Notes under the pieces: model-generated | Told to the model about the DNA's origin: nothing | Seen by the model: only the letters and a program-made list of their open reading frames with translations | The model's database searches: none | Translations under genes and position numbers: made by a program | Part shown: piece after piece, positions 28,397-39,828 of the stretch | How the letters are laid out: each line of letters begins with the position of its first letter | Numbering within the stretch: the first letter of the stretch is position 1 | Assembly (NCBI RefSeq): GCF_029203285.1 | Contig: NZ_CP115669.1 | Location: forward strand, 434,001 to 498,000 | Origin: Pseudomonas sp. PSE14 | Lineage (GTDB): Bacteria > Pseudomonadota > Gammaproteobacteria > Pseudomonadales > Pseudomonadaceae | Length of the DNA stretch: 64,000 bases | Reading direction: 5' to 3'

Positions 28397-29227
28397 TCAG
28401 CGGGTCTGGCGCTGCTGTAACAGCAGATTGCTGAAGCCGTTGCCGGCCAGTTGCTTCTGCGCGGCCGAGGCCTTGGTGCGGTCGCCATAGGGGCCGACCA
28501 TCACCCGGTACCAGGTTTCGTCGCGCACGGTGCCGGATTCCACGCGGGCGTTCTGGCCCATCATGATGATCTGTGCGCGCAGGTGGTCGGCGTCGGACTG
28601 CTTACGGAACGAGCCGGCCTGCAGGTAGTACTGGGTGGCGGCCACGGCCGGCGGCGGCGTGGGCTTGGCCGGTGCGGTCGGGGTTGCCGGGGGCTGCGCC
28701 TGCTTCTGTGCCGTCGCCGTCGGGGTGGTGGCGGCAGCGGTAGCCGGGGTTGCCGGAGTAGCGGCGGGCTTGACCACCGCGGGCGGCGGCGGATTCTGTC
28801 CGCTCAGGGCGGCCAGGGCGCGCTGGGTGTCGATCTTCTCGGCTTCTTCCTTGGTGGCGACCACGGTCGGCGGTTGCTGCGGTTGCGCAGGCTTGGCCGG
28901 CGGCGGTACGGCCTCCGGCGGTACCGCAACTTCCGAGCCTGGCAGCAGGGTGTAGAAGTCGTACTTGGGCTTCACCCCGGTCGGCGCGCCGGACTGTTGC
29001 TGCTGCACGGTGCCCGACGGCTTGTTGGAGCCCACGACGGCCTTGGGCGCCTCGGGCTTCTCGCGTTTGACGTCGTTGCGACCCGGCTCCAGCTTCATCA
29101 GGAACATGATGAAGCCGCCGATGGCCAGGCCGGCGACCAGCCAGACCCAGCCGGGGACCGAACTCTTCTTGGCCGGGGCCTGGTAGCGGCTGGCGCCGCG
29201 CTTGGGAGCGGGTTTCTTCTTCGCCAT
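28397..29227 (-). CDS. SPOR-domain FtsN-like cell-division protein
   Basis: A 276-residue bitopic membrane protein. A basic N-terminus (MAKKKPAPKRGASRY) precedes one transmembrane helix (about 27-45), then a long Pro/Ala/Gln-rich periplasmic linker and a C-terminal SPOR domain (about 197-270, QYYLQAGSFRKQSDADHL...VMVGPYGDR) that binds denuded peptidoglycan. Position next to argS and hslV matches the FtsN-like gene of other pseudomonads. It starts 6 bp after argS and is probably cotranscribed with it. Confidence 0.88.
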   Translation of the reverse strand: MAKKKPAPKRGASRYQAPAKKSSVPGWVWLVAGLAIGGFIMFLMKLEPGRNDVKREKPEAPKAVVGSNKPSGTVQQQQSGAPTGVKPKYDFYTLLPGSEVAVPPEAVPPPAKPAQPQQPPTVVATKEEAEKIDTQRALAALSGQNPPPPAVVKPAATPATPATAAATTPTATAQKQAQPPATPTAPAKPTPPPAVAATQYYLQAGSFRKQSDADHLRAQIIMMGQNARVESGTVRDETWYRVMVGPYGDRTKASAAQKQLAGNGFSNLLLQQRQTR

Positions 29228-29233
29228 GGGTGC

Positions 29234-31036
<1,803 letters not shown>

Positions 31037-31185
31037 TTATCCGTGGCTGGGCATGGCTTGCCAACCGCGGCGCACTCCTTGCTCAGTCTCGCCGCTGTGC
31101 CGTCCGTCGCGGCTGATGGAAGTCAATGTAGGACGGATGCGCAAGGCCGGGTGGTTTCTTGGGAAGAGATCGTCCGGGCGAGTCG

Positions 31186-33405
31186 TCAGAAAAGGTCGAT
31201 CGGGTCGACGTCCAGAGACCAGCGCACCTGGCGCCCACTGGGCATGCCTTCGAGCGTCTGCAGCCAGGGTGTGAGCAGTCGGTGCAGCGGCGCGCGGGCG
31301 GAGCTCATCAGCAGCAGTTGGGCGCGGTAGCGGCCGGCGCGGCGTTCCATGGGCGCCGGCACCGGGCCGAGAAGCTCCACGTCGCTGCCCAGCGTGGCCT
31401 GCAAGCGCTCCGCTTCGGCGCAGGCCTCATCGAGGAAACCCTCGGCCTGCCCCGGCTTGTGCGCCTCGGCGCGCAGCAGCGCCAGGTGCGCGAAGGGCGG
31501 CAGGCCGGCGGCGCGGCGTTCGGCCAGGGCCTGGTCGGCGAAGGCGAAGTAGCCCTGTTCGGTGAGCTGCACCAGCAGTGGGTGGTCGGCCAGGTGGGTC
31601 TGGATCAGCACGCGGCCCGGTTCCTCGGCGCGCCCGGCGCGGCCGGCGACCTGCACGATCTGCTGGGCCATGCGTTCGCTGGCGCGGAAGTCGGCGGAGA
31701 ACAGCCCGCCGTCGGCATCGAGGATCGCCACCAGGGTGACGCGCGGGAAGTGGTGCCCCTTGGCGAGCATCTGGGTGCCCACCAGGATGCACGGCTCGCC
31801 TTTATTGATAGTGGCGAACAGGTCGCGCATGGCGTGCTTGCGCGAGGTGCTGTCGCGGTCGATGCGCAGCACGGGATAGTCGGGGAAGAGGATGCGCAGG
31901 CGCTCCTCGGCGCGCTCGGTGCCGGCACCGACCGGGCGCAGGTCCACGGTGCCGCATTTGGGGCAGTTGCGCGGCGGCCGCTCGCGGTGGTCGCAGTGGT
32001 GACAGCGCAGTTCGCCGCTGCCCTGGTGCACGGTCATCCGCGCGTCGCAGCGCGGGCACTGGCTGATCCAGCCGCAGTCGTGGCACAGCAGGGTCGGGGC
32101 GAAGCCGCGGCGGTTCAGGTAGACCAGCACCTGTTGGCCGGCGGCCAGGGTTTCCTTGATCGAGCGTTGCAGCGGCATGGAAATGCCCGAATCCAGCGGC
32201 AGGCTTTTCACATCCAGACGCTGGAACTTTGGCTGGTGCGCGCCGCCGGCCCGCTGGGTCAGGCGCAGCAGGCCGTAGCGGCCGCTCTGGGCATTGTGCA
32301 GGCTTTCCAGGGCGGGCGTGGCCGAGCCCAGCAGGATCGGCACGTTCTCCAGGCGCGCGCGCACCATGGCCAGGTCGCGAGCGTGGTAGCGCAGGCCTTC
32401 CTGCTGTTTATAGGAAGCGTCGTGTTCCTCGTCGATGATGATCAGCCCCGGATTCTTCAGCGGGGTGAACAGCGCCGAGCGGGTGCCGATGATGATGTCC
32501 GCCTCGCCGTCGCGGGCGGCGAGCCAGGCGTCGAGGCGCTCGCGATCGGTCAGCGCCGAATGCAGCAGGGCGATGCGTGCGTTGAAGCGGCGCTCGAAGC
32601 GCGAGAGGGTCTGCGGGCCGAGGTTGATCTCGGGGATCAGCACCAGCGCCTGCTTGCCGGCCTCCAGGGTTTCGCGGATCAGCTGCAGGTAGACCTCGGT
32701 CTTGCCGCTGCCGGTGACACCAGCGAGCAGGAAGCTGTGGAAGCCGCCGAAGCCGGCGCGCACGGATTCGAAGGCGGCGCGCTGCTCGGCATTGAGCGGC
32801 AGCTCGGCTTGCGCGAGCCACGGGCCGTGGTGCGGCGGCACGCTGTGGACGCGCACCTCCAGCGAGACCAGCCCCTTTTCCTGCAACAGGTCGAGGCTGT
32901 CCTTGTTGATCTGCAACTGGCTGAGCAGTTCGTGGGCGACGCCGTGGGGGTGCTGCTTGAGAACCTTCAGCGTCTCGCGCTGGCGCGGCGCGCGGGCGAG
33001 GCGCGGGTCATCCTCGCGGGCGCCGGGTTCGGCATGCCAGAAGCGCTGCTGGCGTGCCTCGGCGGGGTCGCCCTGGCGCAGCAGGTTGGGCAGCGCCCAG
33101 GAAAGGGTGTCGCCCAGGCTGTGCTGGTAGTACTGCGCGGTCCAGCGGCACAGCTCCAGCAGGTGCGCCGGCATTGGCGGCTCGCGGTCGAGCACGGCCA
33201 GGGCGGGGCGCAGCTTGTCCGACGGGACGTCGGAAGTTTCCACCTTGTCCACCAGCACGCCGACCATCTCGCGGCGACCGAACGGTACGCGCAGCCGCAC
33301 GCCAGGCTGCAGGCGCGACACATCGACGCCGCGCGGGGGCAGGTAGTCGAACAGGCGGCGCAGCGGCGAGGGCAGGGCGAGGCGTAGAATCGAGGGTGAG
33401 GGCAC
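31186..33405 (-). CDS. priA: PriA, primosomal replication-restart helicase
   Basis: A 739-residue 3'-5' DNA helicase that reloads the replisome at stalled forks. An N-terminal DNA-binding domain (SPLRRLFDY...) precedes helicase motif I GVTGSGKTE at 229-236, motif II IIIDEEHDASYKQQ, and the cysteine-rich zinc module CHDCGWISQCPRC / CHHCDHRERPPRNCPKCG. The start is a GTG at 33405, giving the known 739-residue length; more than 100 upstream in-frame residues lack PriA similarity. Divergent from rpmE. Confidence 0.95.
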   Translation of the reverse strand: MPSPSILRLALPSPLRRLFDYLPPRGVDVSRLQPGVRLRVPFGRREMVGVLVDKVETSDVPSDKLRPALAVLDREPPMPAHLLELCRWTAQYYQHSLGDTLSWALPNLLRQGDPAEARQQRFWHAEPGAREDDPRLARAPRQRETLKVLKQHPHGVAHELLSQLQINKDSLDLLQEKGLVSLEVRVHSVPPHHGPWLAQAELPLNAEQRAAFESVRAGFGGFHSFLLAGVTGSGKTEVYLQLIRETLEAGKQALVLIPEINLGPQTLSRFERRFNARIALLHSALTDRERLDAWLAARDGEADIIIGTRSALFTPLKNPGLIIIDEEHDASYKQQEGLRYHARDLAMVRARLENVPILLGSATPALESLHNAQSGRYGLLRLTQRAGGAHQPKFQRLDVKSLPLDSGISMPLQRSIKETLAAGQQVLVYLNRRGFAPTLLCHDCGWISQCPRCDARMTVHQGSGELRCHHCDHRERPPRNCPKCGTVDLRPVGAGTERAEERLRILFPDYPVLRIDRDSTSRKHAMRDLFATINKGEPCILVGTQMLAKGHHFPRVTLVAILDADGGLFSADFRASERMAQQIVQVAGRAGRAEEPGRVLIQTHLADHPLLVQLTEQGYFAFADQALAERRAAGLPPFAHLALLRAEAHKPGQAEGFLDEACAEAERLQATLGSDVELLGPVPAPMERRAGRYRAQLLLMSSARAPLHRLLTPWLQTLEGMPSGRQVRWSLDVDPIDLF

Positions 33406-33472
33406 GCGGCGGATTCCGGAGCGGCGGGGAGCGGCGATCTTAGCACCCGGTGACCATCGGTCGAGGCTTGAC

Positions 33473-33500
33473 TTGCGTGGAAAAACAGCTCTGGTATGAT
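33473..33500 (+). promoter_or_regulatory. rpmE promoter
   Basis: TTGCGT (33473-33478), 16-bp spacer, TATGAT (33495-33500). A TTGACT 5 bp upstream is too far from the -10. Predicted leader of about 110 nt to the rpmE ATG. Confidence 0.55.
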
Positions 33501-33615
33501 CCACGCCCTTAATTTGTGCGGTGCCCGGTAAAGATCCCGCCTGCGGTCCTCGATGACCGTGGCTCGGCTTCTGACAGAGACTGGGTGGCGGCACACCAAC
33601 CAGAGAGAAGACATC

Positions 33616-33831
33616 ATGAAACCGGAAATCCATCCCGCTTACGAAGAAATCGAAGCTACCTGCAGCTGCGGCAACGTGATCAAGACCCGTTCGACCCTGT
33701 GCAAGAGCATCCACCTGGACGTCTGCTCCGAGTGCCACCCGTTCTACACCGGTAAGCAGAAAGTCGTCGACACCGGCGGCCGTATCGATCGCTTCAACCA
33801 GCGTTTCGCCATGTTCGGTGGCAAGAAGTAA
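33616..33831 (+). CDS. rpmE: RpmE, 50S ribosomal protein L31 (zinc-binding form)
   Basis: A 71-residue L31 with Cys16, Cys18, Cys37 and Cys40 in CSC...CSEC, the zinc-binding C+ form; cells often swap it for a C- paralog in zinc shortage. The ATG at 33616 follows AGAGAGAAG. An upstream extension of 21 residues is rejected as unlike L31. Its terminator lies within the first codons of the next gene. Confidence 0.97.
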   Translation: MKPEIHPAYEEIEATCSCGNVIKTRSTLCKSIHLDVCSECHPFYTGKQKVVDTGGRIDRFNQRFAMFGGKK

Positions 33832-33856
33832 GATCGATTTCCGGGAAAGGCCCTCG

Positions 33857-34660
33857 ATGGTTTTTCACGGTATCTCGAAAAAGGCGTCCCTCGTGGGCGC
33901 CTTTTTTATGGCCGTCTGCTTTGCGGCGGATGCGGCTGCCGCTGCATGCCCGAAGCCTGAGTCGCCCGAAACGGTGCGCGTGGCGCGGGTGGTGGATGGC
34001 GACACCCTGAAGCTCGCCGATGGCCGCAGCGTGCGCCTGATCGGCGTGAACGCCCCGGAGCTGGCCCATCGTGGTCGTCCGGAAGAGCCCTTCGCCGTCG
34101 CCGCGCAGCGCCGCTTGCAGGAACTGGTGGCGGCCAACAATGGCGAGGTTGGCCTGGTTGCCGGCCGCCAGGGTAAGGACAAGTACGGCCGCGCCCTGGC
34201 CCACGCCTATGATTCCCGCGGCGACAACCTCGAATCCCGCCTGCTCGCCGAAGGCCTGGGCTACCTTGTAGCTATTGCGCCCAACACCGACCTCACCGCC
34301 TGCCAGCAGCGCGCCGAGCGCGAGGCGCGCAGCGCCGGGCTGGGGTTGTGGAAGCGCACGCCGGTGCAGACCGCGCAGCAACTTCACGACAGCGGCTTTG
34401 CCGTGGTTCGCGGTCGCGTCGAACAGGTGCAACGTAACGGCGGTGGCCTGTGGATCGATCTCGATGGCCCGCTGGTGCTGCGTATCGATCCACGGCTGCT
34501 GAAGAGCTTCGACAGTGCAACCCTGCGTGACCTGCGCGGTCGACAGGTGGAAGCGCGCGGCTGGGTGATCGACCGGTCCGAGCGCGGTGCAATCAAACCA
34601 GGACAGGCACGCTGGATGCTGCCTTTGACCGACCCGGCGATGATGGAGGTATTGCCATGA
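33857..34660 (+). CDS. Secreted thermonuclease-family (SNase-like) nuclease
   Basis: A 267-residue protein. The signal peptide has a KKASLVGAFFM core and likely cleavage near AAAA-ACPKP. The SNase domain (about 38-165) carries VVDGDTLKL, the catalytic-Arg strand GRSVRLIGVNAPEL and GRALAHAYD, and GLGLW. A C-terminal OB-like region of about 90 residues follows. GGGAAAGG precedes the ATG at 33857; a start 39 bp earlier overlaps rpmE. The signal-peptide codons coincide with a perfect terminator hairpin. It overlaps the M48 protease gene by 4 bp (ATGA). Confidence 0.88.
   Translation: MVFHGISKKASLVGAFFMAVCFAADAAAAACPKPESPETVRVARVVDGDTLKLADGRSVRLIGVNAPELAHRGRPEEPFAVAAQRRLQELVAANNGEVGLVAGRQGKDKYGRALAHAYDSRGDNLESRLLAEGLGYLVAIAPNTDLTACQQRAEREARSAGLGLWKRTPVQTAQQLHDSGFAVVRGRVEQVQRNGGGLWIDLDGPLVLRIDPRLLKSFDSATLRDLRGRQVEARGWVIDRSERGAIKPGQARWMLPLTDPAMMEVLP
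33878..33907 (+). terminator. rpmE terminator embedded in nuclease signal-peptide codons
   Basis: AAAAAGGCG-(T)-CCC, loop TCGT, GGG-CGCCTTTTTT: 12 paired bases with a single bulged T and a run of six to seven T. It begins 46 bp after rpmE and spells Lys-Lys-Ala-Ser-Leu-Val-Gly-Ala-Phe-Phe in the nuclease frame. Confidence 0.8.
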
Positions 34661-36108
34661 GCGTGCGCTCGTTCGGAATCCTTGCCCTGCTGGCGCTGAT
34701 GAGCGTCGTGGCGGGCTGCGCGGTCAACCCGGCCACCGGCAAGACCGACTTCGTGATGATGAGCGAGCAGGAGGAGCTCGGCCTGGGGCAGAAGTACAGC
34801 CAGGAAATCCTCAAGCAGTACCCGCGCTACGAGGACGAGAAGCTGCAGGCCTATGTGCAGCAGGTCGGCGAACGGGTCGCCCGCGCCGGCGACCGGCCCA
34901 ACCTGCAATACCACTTCACCGTCATCGATACCCCGGACATCAACGCCTTCGCCCTGCCCGGCGGTTATGTCTACATCCATCGCGGCCTGATGGCCTACCT
35001 GGGCTCGGAAGCGGAGCTGGCCGCGGTGCTCGGCCACGAAGTCGGCCACGTCACCGCCCGCCACAGCGTGCGCCAGCAGAGCCAGTCCAGCGCCTGGAAC
35101 ATTCTCGGACAGGCCGTGGCCATCGGCACCGGGGTTGGTGCTGCCGCCGACCTCACCAACGTGCTGGGCACCGCCTTTGTGCGCGGCTACGGCCGCGACA
35201 TGGAGCTGGAAGCCGACGGCCTGGGCGCCAAGTACCTGGCCCGCGCCGGCTACGACCCCACCGCGATGATCCAGGTGGTGCGGGTACTGAAGAACCAGGA
35301 AGACTTCGCCCGCGACGAGGCCAGGCGCAAGGGCCAGGCCACCCAGCCGGTGGGCTACCACGGCCTGTTCGACACCCACCCGGACAACGATCAGCGCCTG
35401 AAACAGGTGGTCGGTCCGGCCCAGGCCCTGGCCGGCAACAGCCAGCACGAAGTTGGCGCCGAACGCTATCTGAAGGCCATCGATGGCATGCCCTTCGGCG
35501 ACTCCGCCTCCAGTGGCGTGCGCCGCGGGCAGAGCTTCTACCACTCCGAGCTGGACTTCACCCTGACCTACCCGGCGGGCTGGGGCATCCTCAACCAGCC
35601 GACCGCCCTGGTGGGCTTCACCGCCGACCAGCAGGCCTACATCGGCATGAAGCTGGTGCAGCGCGATGGCCAGTTGACGCCGGCGGAGTTCCTGCGCAAG
35701 GGCGCGGGCGGCCGCCTGGCGGGGGAGGAGAGTTTCCAGCAGGCCGGCCTGGACGTCGCCACCGGCGTGGTGCCCGGCTCGCCGGCGCGCCGTGTCGCGG
35801 TGATCTACCAGAAGGACCGCGCCTACCTGTTCGTGGGTGCGGTCAAAGGCCGCGCCTCCCTGGAGAGCGTGGATGACCAGTTCCTGCAGGTGATCCGCAG
35901 CTTCCGGCCGCTGCGCGCGGACGAGAAGAAACTGGCGCAACCGCGCCGGATCGCCGTCGTTCAGGTCAAATCCGGGCAGACTGTCGAGGAGTTTGCGAAA
36001 GCGGGGCCGGGTCTGGAAACTGACTCGATAAATCGTATACGCTTATTGAATGACTTGTATCCAATCGGCCAGCCAAAATCTGGAGATTGGCTGAAGGTCG
36101 TACGCTAG
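34657..36108 (+). CDS. M48-family metalloprotease lipoprotein
   Basis: A 483-residue BepA/LoiP-like zinc protease. Lipobox VAGC with Cys21; zinc motif HEVGH at 127-131 with the third ligand in ELEADGLGAKYL; glycine-rich membrane-like stretch GQAVAIGTGVGAAADLTNVLG. C-terminal half holds a second domain (about 285-430) and a LysM-like end (IAVVQVKSGQTVEEFAKAGPG...YPIGQ). Such proteins act in outer-membrane protein quality control. The 4-bp overlap with the nuclease suggests coupled translation. Confidence 0.92.
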   Translation: MSVRSFGILALLALMSVVAGCAVNPATGKTDFVMMSEQEELGLGQKYSQEILKQYPRYEDEKLQAYVQQVGERVARAGDRPNLQYHFTVIDTPDINAFALPGGYVYIHRGLMAYLGSEAELAAVLGHEVGHVTARHSVRQQSQSSAWNILGQAVAIGTGVGAAADLTNVLGTAFVRGYGRDMELEADGLGAKYLARAGYDPTAMIQVVRVLKNQEDFARDEARRKGQATQPVGYHGLFDTHPDNDQRLKQVVGPAQALAGNSQHEVGAERYLKAIDGMPFGDSASSGVRRGQSFYHSELDFTLTYPAGWGILNQPTALVGFTADQQAYIGMKLVQRDGQLTPAEFLRKGAGGRLAGEESFQQAGLDVATGVVPGSPARRVAVIYQKDRAYLFVGAVKGRASLESVDDQFLQVIRSFRPLRADEKKLAQPRRIAVVQVKSGQTVEEFAKAGPGLETDSINRIRLLNDLYPIGQPKSGDWLKVVR

Positions 36109-36211
36109 AGGTCTTGACAGCAGGGGCTTGGGCTACCTTGGCAGGTGCGGGCTTTCTGCGTATGCTCGGACCCCCGTCTGTCCAACAAGTAACAAAAGCG
36201 GAAGTGCCCAA

Positions 36212-37480
36212 ATGTCTGATCTCAAGACCGCTGCCCTCGAATATCACGCCCAACCCCGCCCCGGTAAACTGAGTGTCGAGCTGACCAAGCCGACCGCCAC
36301 CGCCCGCGACCTGTCGCTGGCGTACAGCCCGGGTGTTGCCGAGCCGGTGCGCGAAATCGCGCGTGATCCGGAACTGGCCTTCAAGTACACCGGCAAGGGC
36401 AACCTGGTCGCGGTCATTTCCGACGGCACCGCCATCCTCGGCCTGGGCAACCTCGGCCCGCTGGCCTCCAAGCCGGTCATGGAAGGCAAAGGCGTGCTGT
36501 TCAAGCGCTTCGCCGGTGTCGACGTGTTCGACATCGAAGTCGACGCCGAAAGCCCGCAGGCCTTCATCGATACCGTCAAGCGCATCTCCATCACCTTTGG
36601 TGGCATCAACCTGGAAGACATCAAGGCACCCGAGTGCTTCGAGATCGAGCGCGCGCTGATCGAACAGTGCGACATCCCGGTGTTCCACGATGACCAGCAC
36701 GGCACCGCCATTGTGACCGCCGCCGGCATGCTCAACGCCCTGGAAATCGCCGGCAAGAAGCTGGAGTCCGCGAAGATCGTCTGCCTGGGCGCCGGCGCTG
36801 CCGCCATCTCCTGCATGAAGCTGCTGGTGAGCATGGGCGCCAAGGTCGAGAACATCTACATGATCGACCGCCAGGGCGTGATCCACGCTGGCCGTAACGA
36901 CCTGAACCAGTACAAGGCCGTGTTCGCCACCGAGACCGACAAGCGCACTCTGTCCGACGCCCTGGATGGCGCCGACGTGTTCGTCGGCCTGTCCGGCGCC
37001 AACCTGCTGAGCGCTGAAGACCTCAGCCGCATGGCACCCAACCCGATCGTCTTCGCCTGCTCCAACCCGGACCCGGAAATCAAGCCGGAACTGGCCCACG
37101 CCACCCGCAATGACGTGATCATGGCCACCGGCCGTTCGGACTACCCGAACCAGGTGAACAACGTGCTGGGCTTCCCCTTCATCTTCCGCGGTGCCCTGGA
37201 CGTACGCGCCACCCGCATCAACGAAGAGATGAAGATCGCCGCCGCCCTGGCCCTGCGTGACCTGGCCAAGCAGCCGGTACCCAAGGACGTGTGCGACGCC
37301 TACGGCGTGAGCGCCCTGGAGTTCGGCCGCGAGTACATCATTCCGAAGCCGATGGACAAGCGCCTGATCACCGTTGTTTCCGACGCCGTGGCCAAGGCCG
37401 CCATCGAGACCGGCGTGGCGACCCTGCCGTATCCGAAGCACTACCCGCTGAAGTCCGTCGAAGACGTCTTCAACGGCTGA
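36212..37480 (+). CDS. maeB: NADP-type malic enzyme (short form, no PTA domain)
   Basis: A 422-residue enzyme converting malate to pyruvate and CO2 with NAD(P)H. Landmarks: tyrosine motif [11 protein letters not shown], metal-binding [11 protein letters not shown], Rossmann loop [15 protein letters not shown] and NPDPEI. It lacks the C-terminal phosphotransacetylase domain of E. coli MaeB, as in P. aeruginosa (422 residues). Start [14 protein letters not shown] at 36212; 28 upstream in-frame residues are rejected. It stands alone with a terminator. Confidence 0.93.
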   Translation: MSDLKTAALEYHAQPRPGKLSVELTKPTATARDLSLAYSPGVAEPVREIARDPELAFKYTGKGNLVAVISDGTAILGLGNLGPLASKPVMEGKGVLFKRFAGVDVFDIEVDAESPQAFIDTVKRISITFGGINLEDIKAPECFEIERALIEQCDIPVFHDDQHGTAIVTAAGMLNALEIAGKKLESAKIVCLGAGAAAISCMKLLVSMGAKVENIYMIDRQGVIHAGRNDLNQYKAVFATETDKRTLSDALDGADVFVGLSGANLLSAEDLSRMAPNPIVFACSNPDPEIKPELAHATRNDVIMATGRSDYPNQVNNVLGFPFIFRGALDVRATRINEEMKIAAALALRDLAKQPVPKDVCDAYGVSALEFGREYIIPKPMDKRLITVVSDAVAKAAIETGVATLPYPKHYPLKSVEDVFNG

Positions 37481-37499
37481 TTCGCAACGGCTCACGAGA

Positions 37500-37523
37500 A
37501 ACCCCGCTTCGGCGGGGTTTTTC
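37500..37523 (+). terminator. Terminator of malic enzyme gene
   Basis: AACCCCGC-TTCG-GCGGGGTT followed by TTTCGTTT; perfect 8-bp stem with UUCG tetraloop. Confidence 0.9.
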
Positions 37524-37621
37524 GTTTCTGGCGGGAGGCCGGGCCCGGAGGGCTATGCTTTAGGGAAGGGCGTCGTCCATTCACTCGCTGCGGCGCCCGC
37601 CGGCTGCGGCCGGGAGGCGCC

Positions 37622-38965
37622 ATGTTGAGGCTGCTCCGTCGACTCGCCTGTTTCCTGCTGCTTGGCGCGGGCGGGACGCTGGCGGCTCCCACGGCGGTGG
37701 TGCTGGATGTGGACGGCGCCATCGGGCCGGCGACCGCCGACTACGTGGTGCGCGGCATCAGTCGCGCCGCCGACGAGGGCGCGGCGCTGGTGGTGCTGCG
37801 CATGGATACCCCCGGCGGGCTGGACAGTGCGATGCGCAGCATCGTCAAGGCGATCCTGGTCAGCCCGGTGCCGGTGGCCGGCTATGTCGCCCCCGGCGGC
37901 GCACGAGCGGCCAGTGCCGGGACCTACATCCTCTACGCCTGCCACATCGCGGCGATGGCGCCGGGTACCAACCTGGGTGCCGCGACGCCGATAGCGATCG
38001 GTATGCCCGACCCCGAACGCTCGCAGGACAAGGGCGCCGCCAAGCCCGACGACAACCGCAGCACCCTCGAACGCAAGCAGATCAACGATGCCTCGGCCTA
38101 TATCCGTGGCCTGGCGCAACTGCGCGGACGCAACGCGGAGTGGGCCGAGCGCGCGGTGCGCGAGGCGGTCAGCCTGGCGGCCGACGAGGCGCTGAAGGAG
38201 AAGGTGGTGGATGTGGTGGCGCCGGACATTCCGATGCTGCTGACCATGATCGACGGCCGCAGCGTCAGCGTCGAAGGTCACGACCTGCGCCTGCATGTGG
38301 CTGGCGCGGCGCTGGTGCAGCGTGAGGCGGACTGGCGGACCAGGCTGCTGGCGGTGATCACCGATCCCAGCGTGGCGCTGATCCTGATGATGATCGGCAT
38401 CTATGGGCTGATCTTCGAGTTCGCCAATCCCGGCATGACGCTGCCCGGCGTGCTGGGGGCGATCTGCCTGCTGCTGGGGCTGTATGGGCTGCAGATGTTG
38501 CCGGTGAGCTATGCCGGCGCGGCGCTGATCCTGCTCGGCCTGGCCTTCATGGTCGGCGAAGCCTTCATGCCCAGCTTCGGCGCCCTCGGGCTGGGCGGCA
38601 TTGCCGCGTTCGTGGTCGGCGCGTTGATCCTGATCGACACCGAAGCTCCCGGCTTCGGCATTCCCCTGGGGCTGGTGGTGGCGTTGGCGACCATCAGTGC
38701 CCTGTTCATCGCCGGCGTCCTCAGTGTTGCGATCAAGGCGCGGCGTCGCACCGTGGTCAGCGGTCCGGCGGGCCTGGTGGGGAGCCTGGCGACCATCCAG
38801 TGGGTGGCCGATGACGATCCTTGCGCCGGCTGGGTAGTGCTGCAGGGCGAGCAATGGCAGGTCCACGCCAACCGGCCGCTGCACAGTGGCCAGCGGGTGC
38901 GGGTGATGGCGCGTAACGGCCTGAGCCTGGAAGTGGCGGCCAACGACGATTCAGGAGGTGTGTGA
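37622..38965 (+). CDS. Long-form NfeD membrane serine protease
   Basis: A 447-residue NfeD. Signal/TM at the N-terminus, ClpP-like protease domain with Ser98 in GARAASAG and Lys152 in [11 protein letters not shown] (positions of the Ser/Lys dyad known in the archaeal 1510-N family), then four to five transmembrane segments (about 240-370) and a C-terminal OB-fold NfeDC domain. Partner of the stomatin-like protein encoded next. The stop TGA shares one base with the slipin ATG. Confidence 0.92.
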   Translation: MLRLLRRLACFLLLGAGGTLAAPTAVVLDVDGAIGPATADYVVRGISRAADEGAALVVLRMDTPGGLDSAMRSIVKAILVSPVPVAGYVAPGGARAASAGTYILYACHIAAMAPGTNLGAATPIAIGMPDPERSQDKGAAKPDDNRSTLERKQINDASAYIRGLAQLRGRNAEWAERAVREAVSLAADEALKEKVVDVVAPDIPMLLTMIDGRSVSVEGHDLRLHVAGAALVQREADWRTRLLAVITDPSVALILMMIGIYGLIFEFANPGMTLPGVLGAICLLLGLYGLQMLPVSYAGAALILLGLAFMVGEAFMPSFGALGLGGIAAFVVGALILIDTEAPGFGIPLGLVVALATISALFIAGVLSVAIKARRRTVVSGPAGLVGSLATIQWVADDDPCAGWVVLQGEQWQVHANRPLHSGQRVRVMARNGLSLEVAANDDSGGV

Positions 38966-39735
38966 TGGGTTTTCCCTTCGGGCTCTTGGTGGCGCTGATC
39001 CTGCTGCTGTTCCTGGTGCTCAGCGCGCTGCGAATCCTGCGTGAATACGAGCGTGGGGTGGTGTTCCAGCTCGGCCGCTTCTGGAAGGTGAAGGGACCGG
39101 GGCTGGTGCTGGTGATACCGGTGGTGCAGCAGATGGTCCGGGTCGACCTGCGCACGGTGGTGCTCGACGTGCCGCCGCAGGACGTGATCTCCCGCGACAA
39201 CGTCTCGGTGAAGGTCAACGCGGTGGTGTACTTCCGCGTGCTCGACCCGCAGAAGGCGATCATCCAGGTGGAGAACTTCCTCGCCGCCACCAGCCAGCTG
39301 GCGCAGACCACCCTGCGCGCGGTGCTGGGCAAGCACGAGCTGGACGAGATGCTGGCCGAGCGCGAGCGGCTCAACATGGACATCCAGAAGGTCCTCGATG
39401 CGCAGACCGACGCCTGGGGCATCAAGGTCGCCAACGTCGAGATCAAGCACGTCGACCTCAACGAGTCGATGATCCGCGCCATTGCGCGCCAGGCCGAGGC
39501 GGAGCGGGAGCGGCGGGCCAAGGTCATCCATGCCGAGGGCGAGTTGCAGGCGTCCGAGAAGTTGATGCAGGCCGCCGAGATGCTCAGCCGCCAGTCCGGG
39601 GCCATGCAGTTGCGCTACATGCAGACGCTGGGCTCGATCGCCGGCGACAAGAACTCCACCATCGTCTTCCCCATGCCCATCGAGTTGCTCAAGGGCCTGC
39701 TGGAGCCCGGCGGCAAGTCTACCAAGCCTGACTGA
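38965..39735 (+). CDS. Slipin / stomatin-like SPFH protein
   Basis: A 256-residue SPFH-domain protein with one N-terminal hydrophobic hairpin ([18 protein letters not shown]) and the slipin core [14 protein letters not shown]...[11 protein letters not shown] and [10 protein letters not shown], then a coiled coil ([17 protein letters not shown]). Such proteins form membrane microdomains. AGGAGGTG sits 6 bp before the ATG at 38965; a GTG 3 bp earlier is the alternative. The NfeD protease of this pair is expected to cut or organise it. Confidence 0.95.
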   Translation: MGFPFGLLVALILLLFLVLSALRILREYERGVVFQLGRFWKVKGPGLVLVIPVVQQMVRVDLRTVVLDVPPQDVISRDNVSVKVNAVVYFRVLDPQKAIIQVENFLAATSQLAQTTLRAVLGKHELDEMLAERERLNMDIQKVLDAQTDAWGIKVANVEIKHVDLNESMIRAIARQAEAERERRAKVIHAEGELQASEKLMQAAEMLSRQSGAMQLRYMQTLGSIAGDKNSTIVFPMPIELLKGLLEPGGKSTKPD

Positions 39736-39828
39736 AGGCAAATTCCTTCGGATAGTCAGCGTCTATAGTTCCAGGCTCATGCATTGATGCGTCCATTCCA
39801 GGACGAAGTGGGCGCCCTGGGGGAAATG

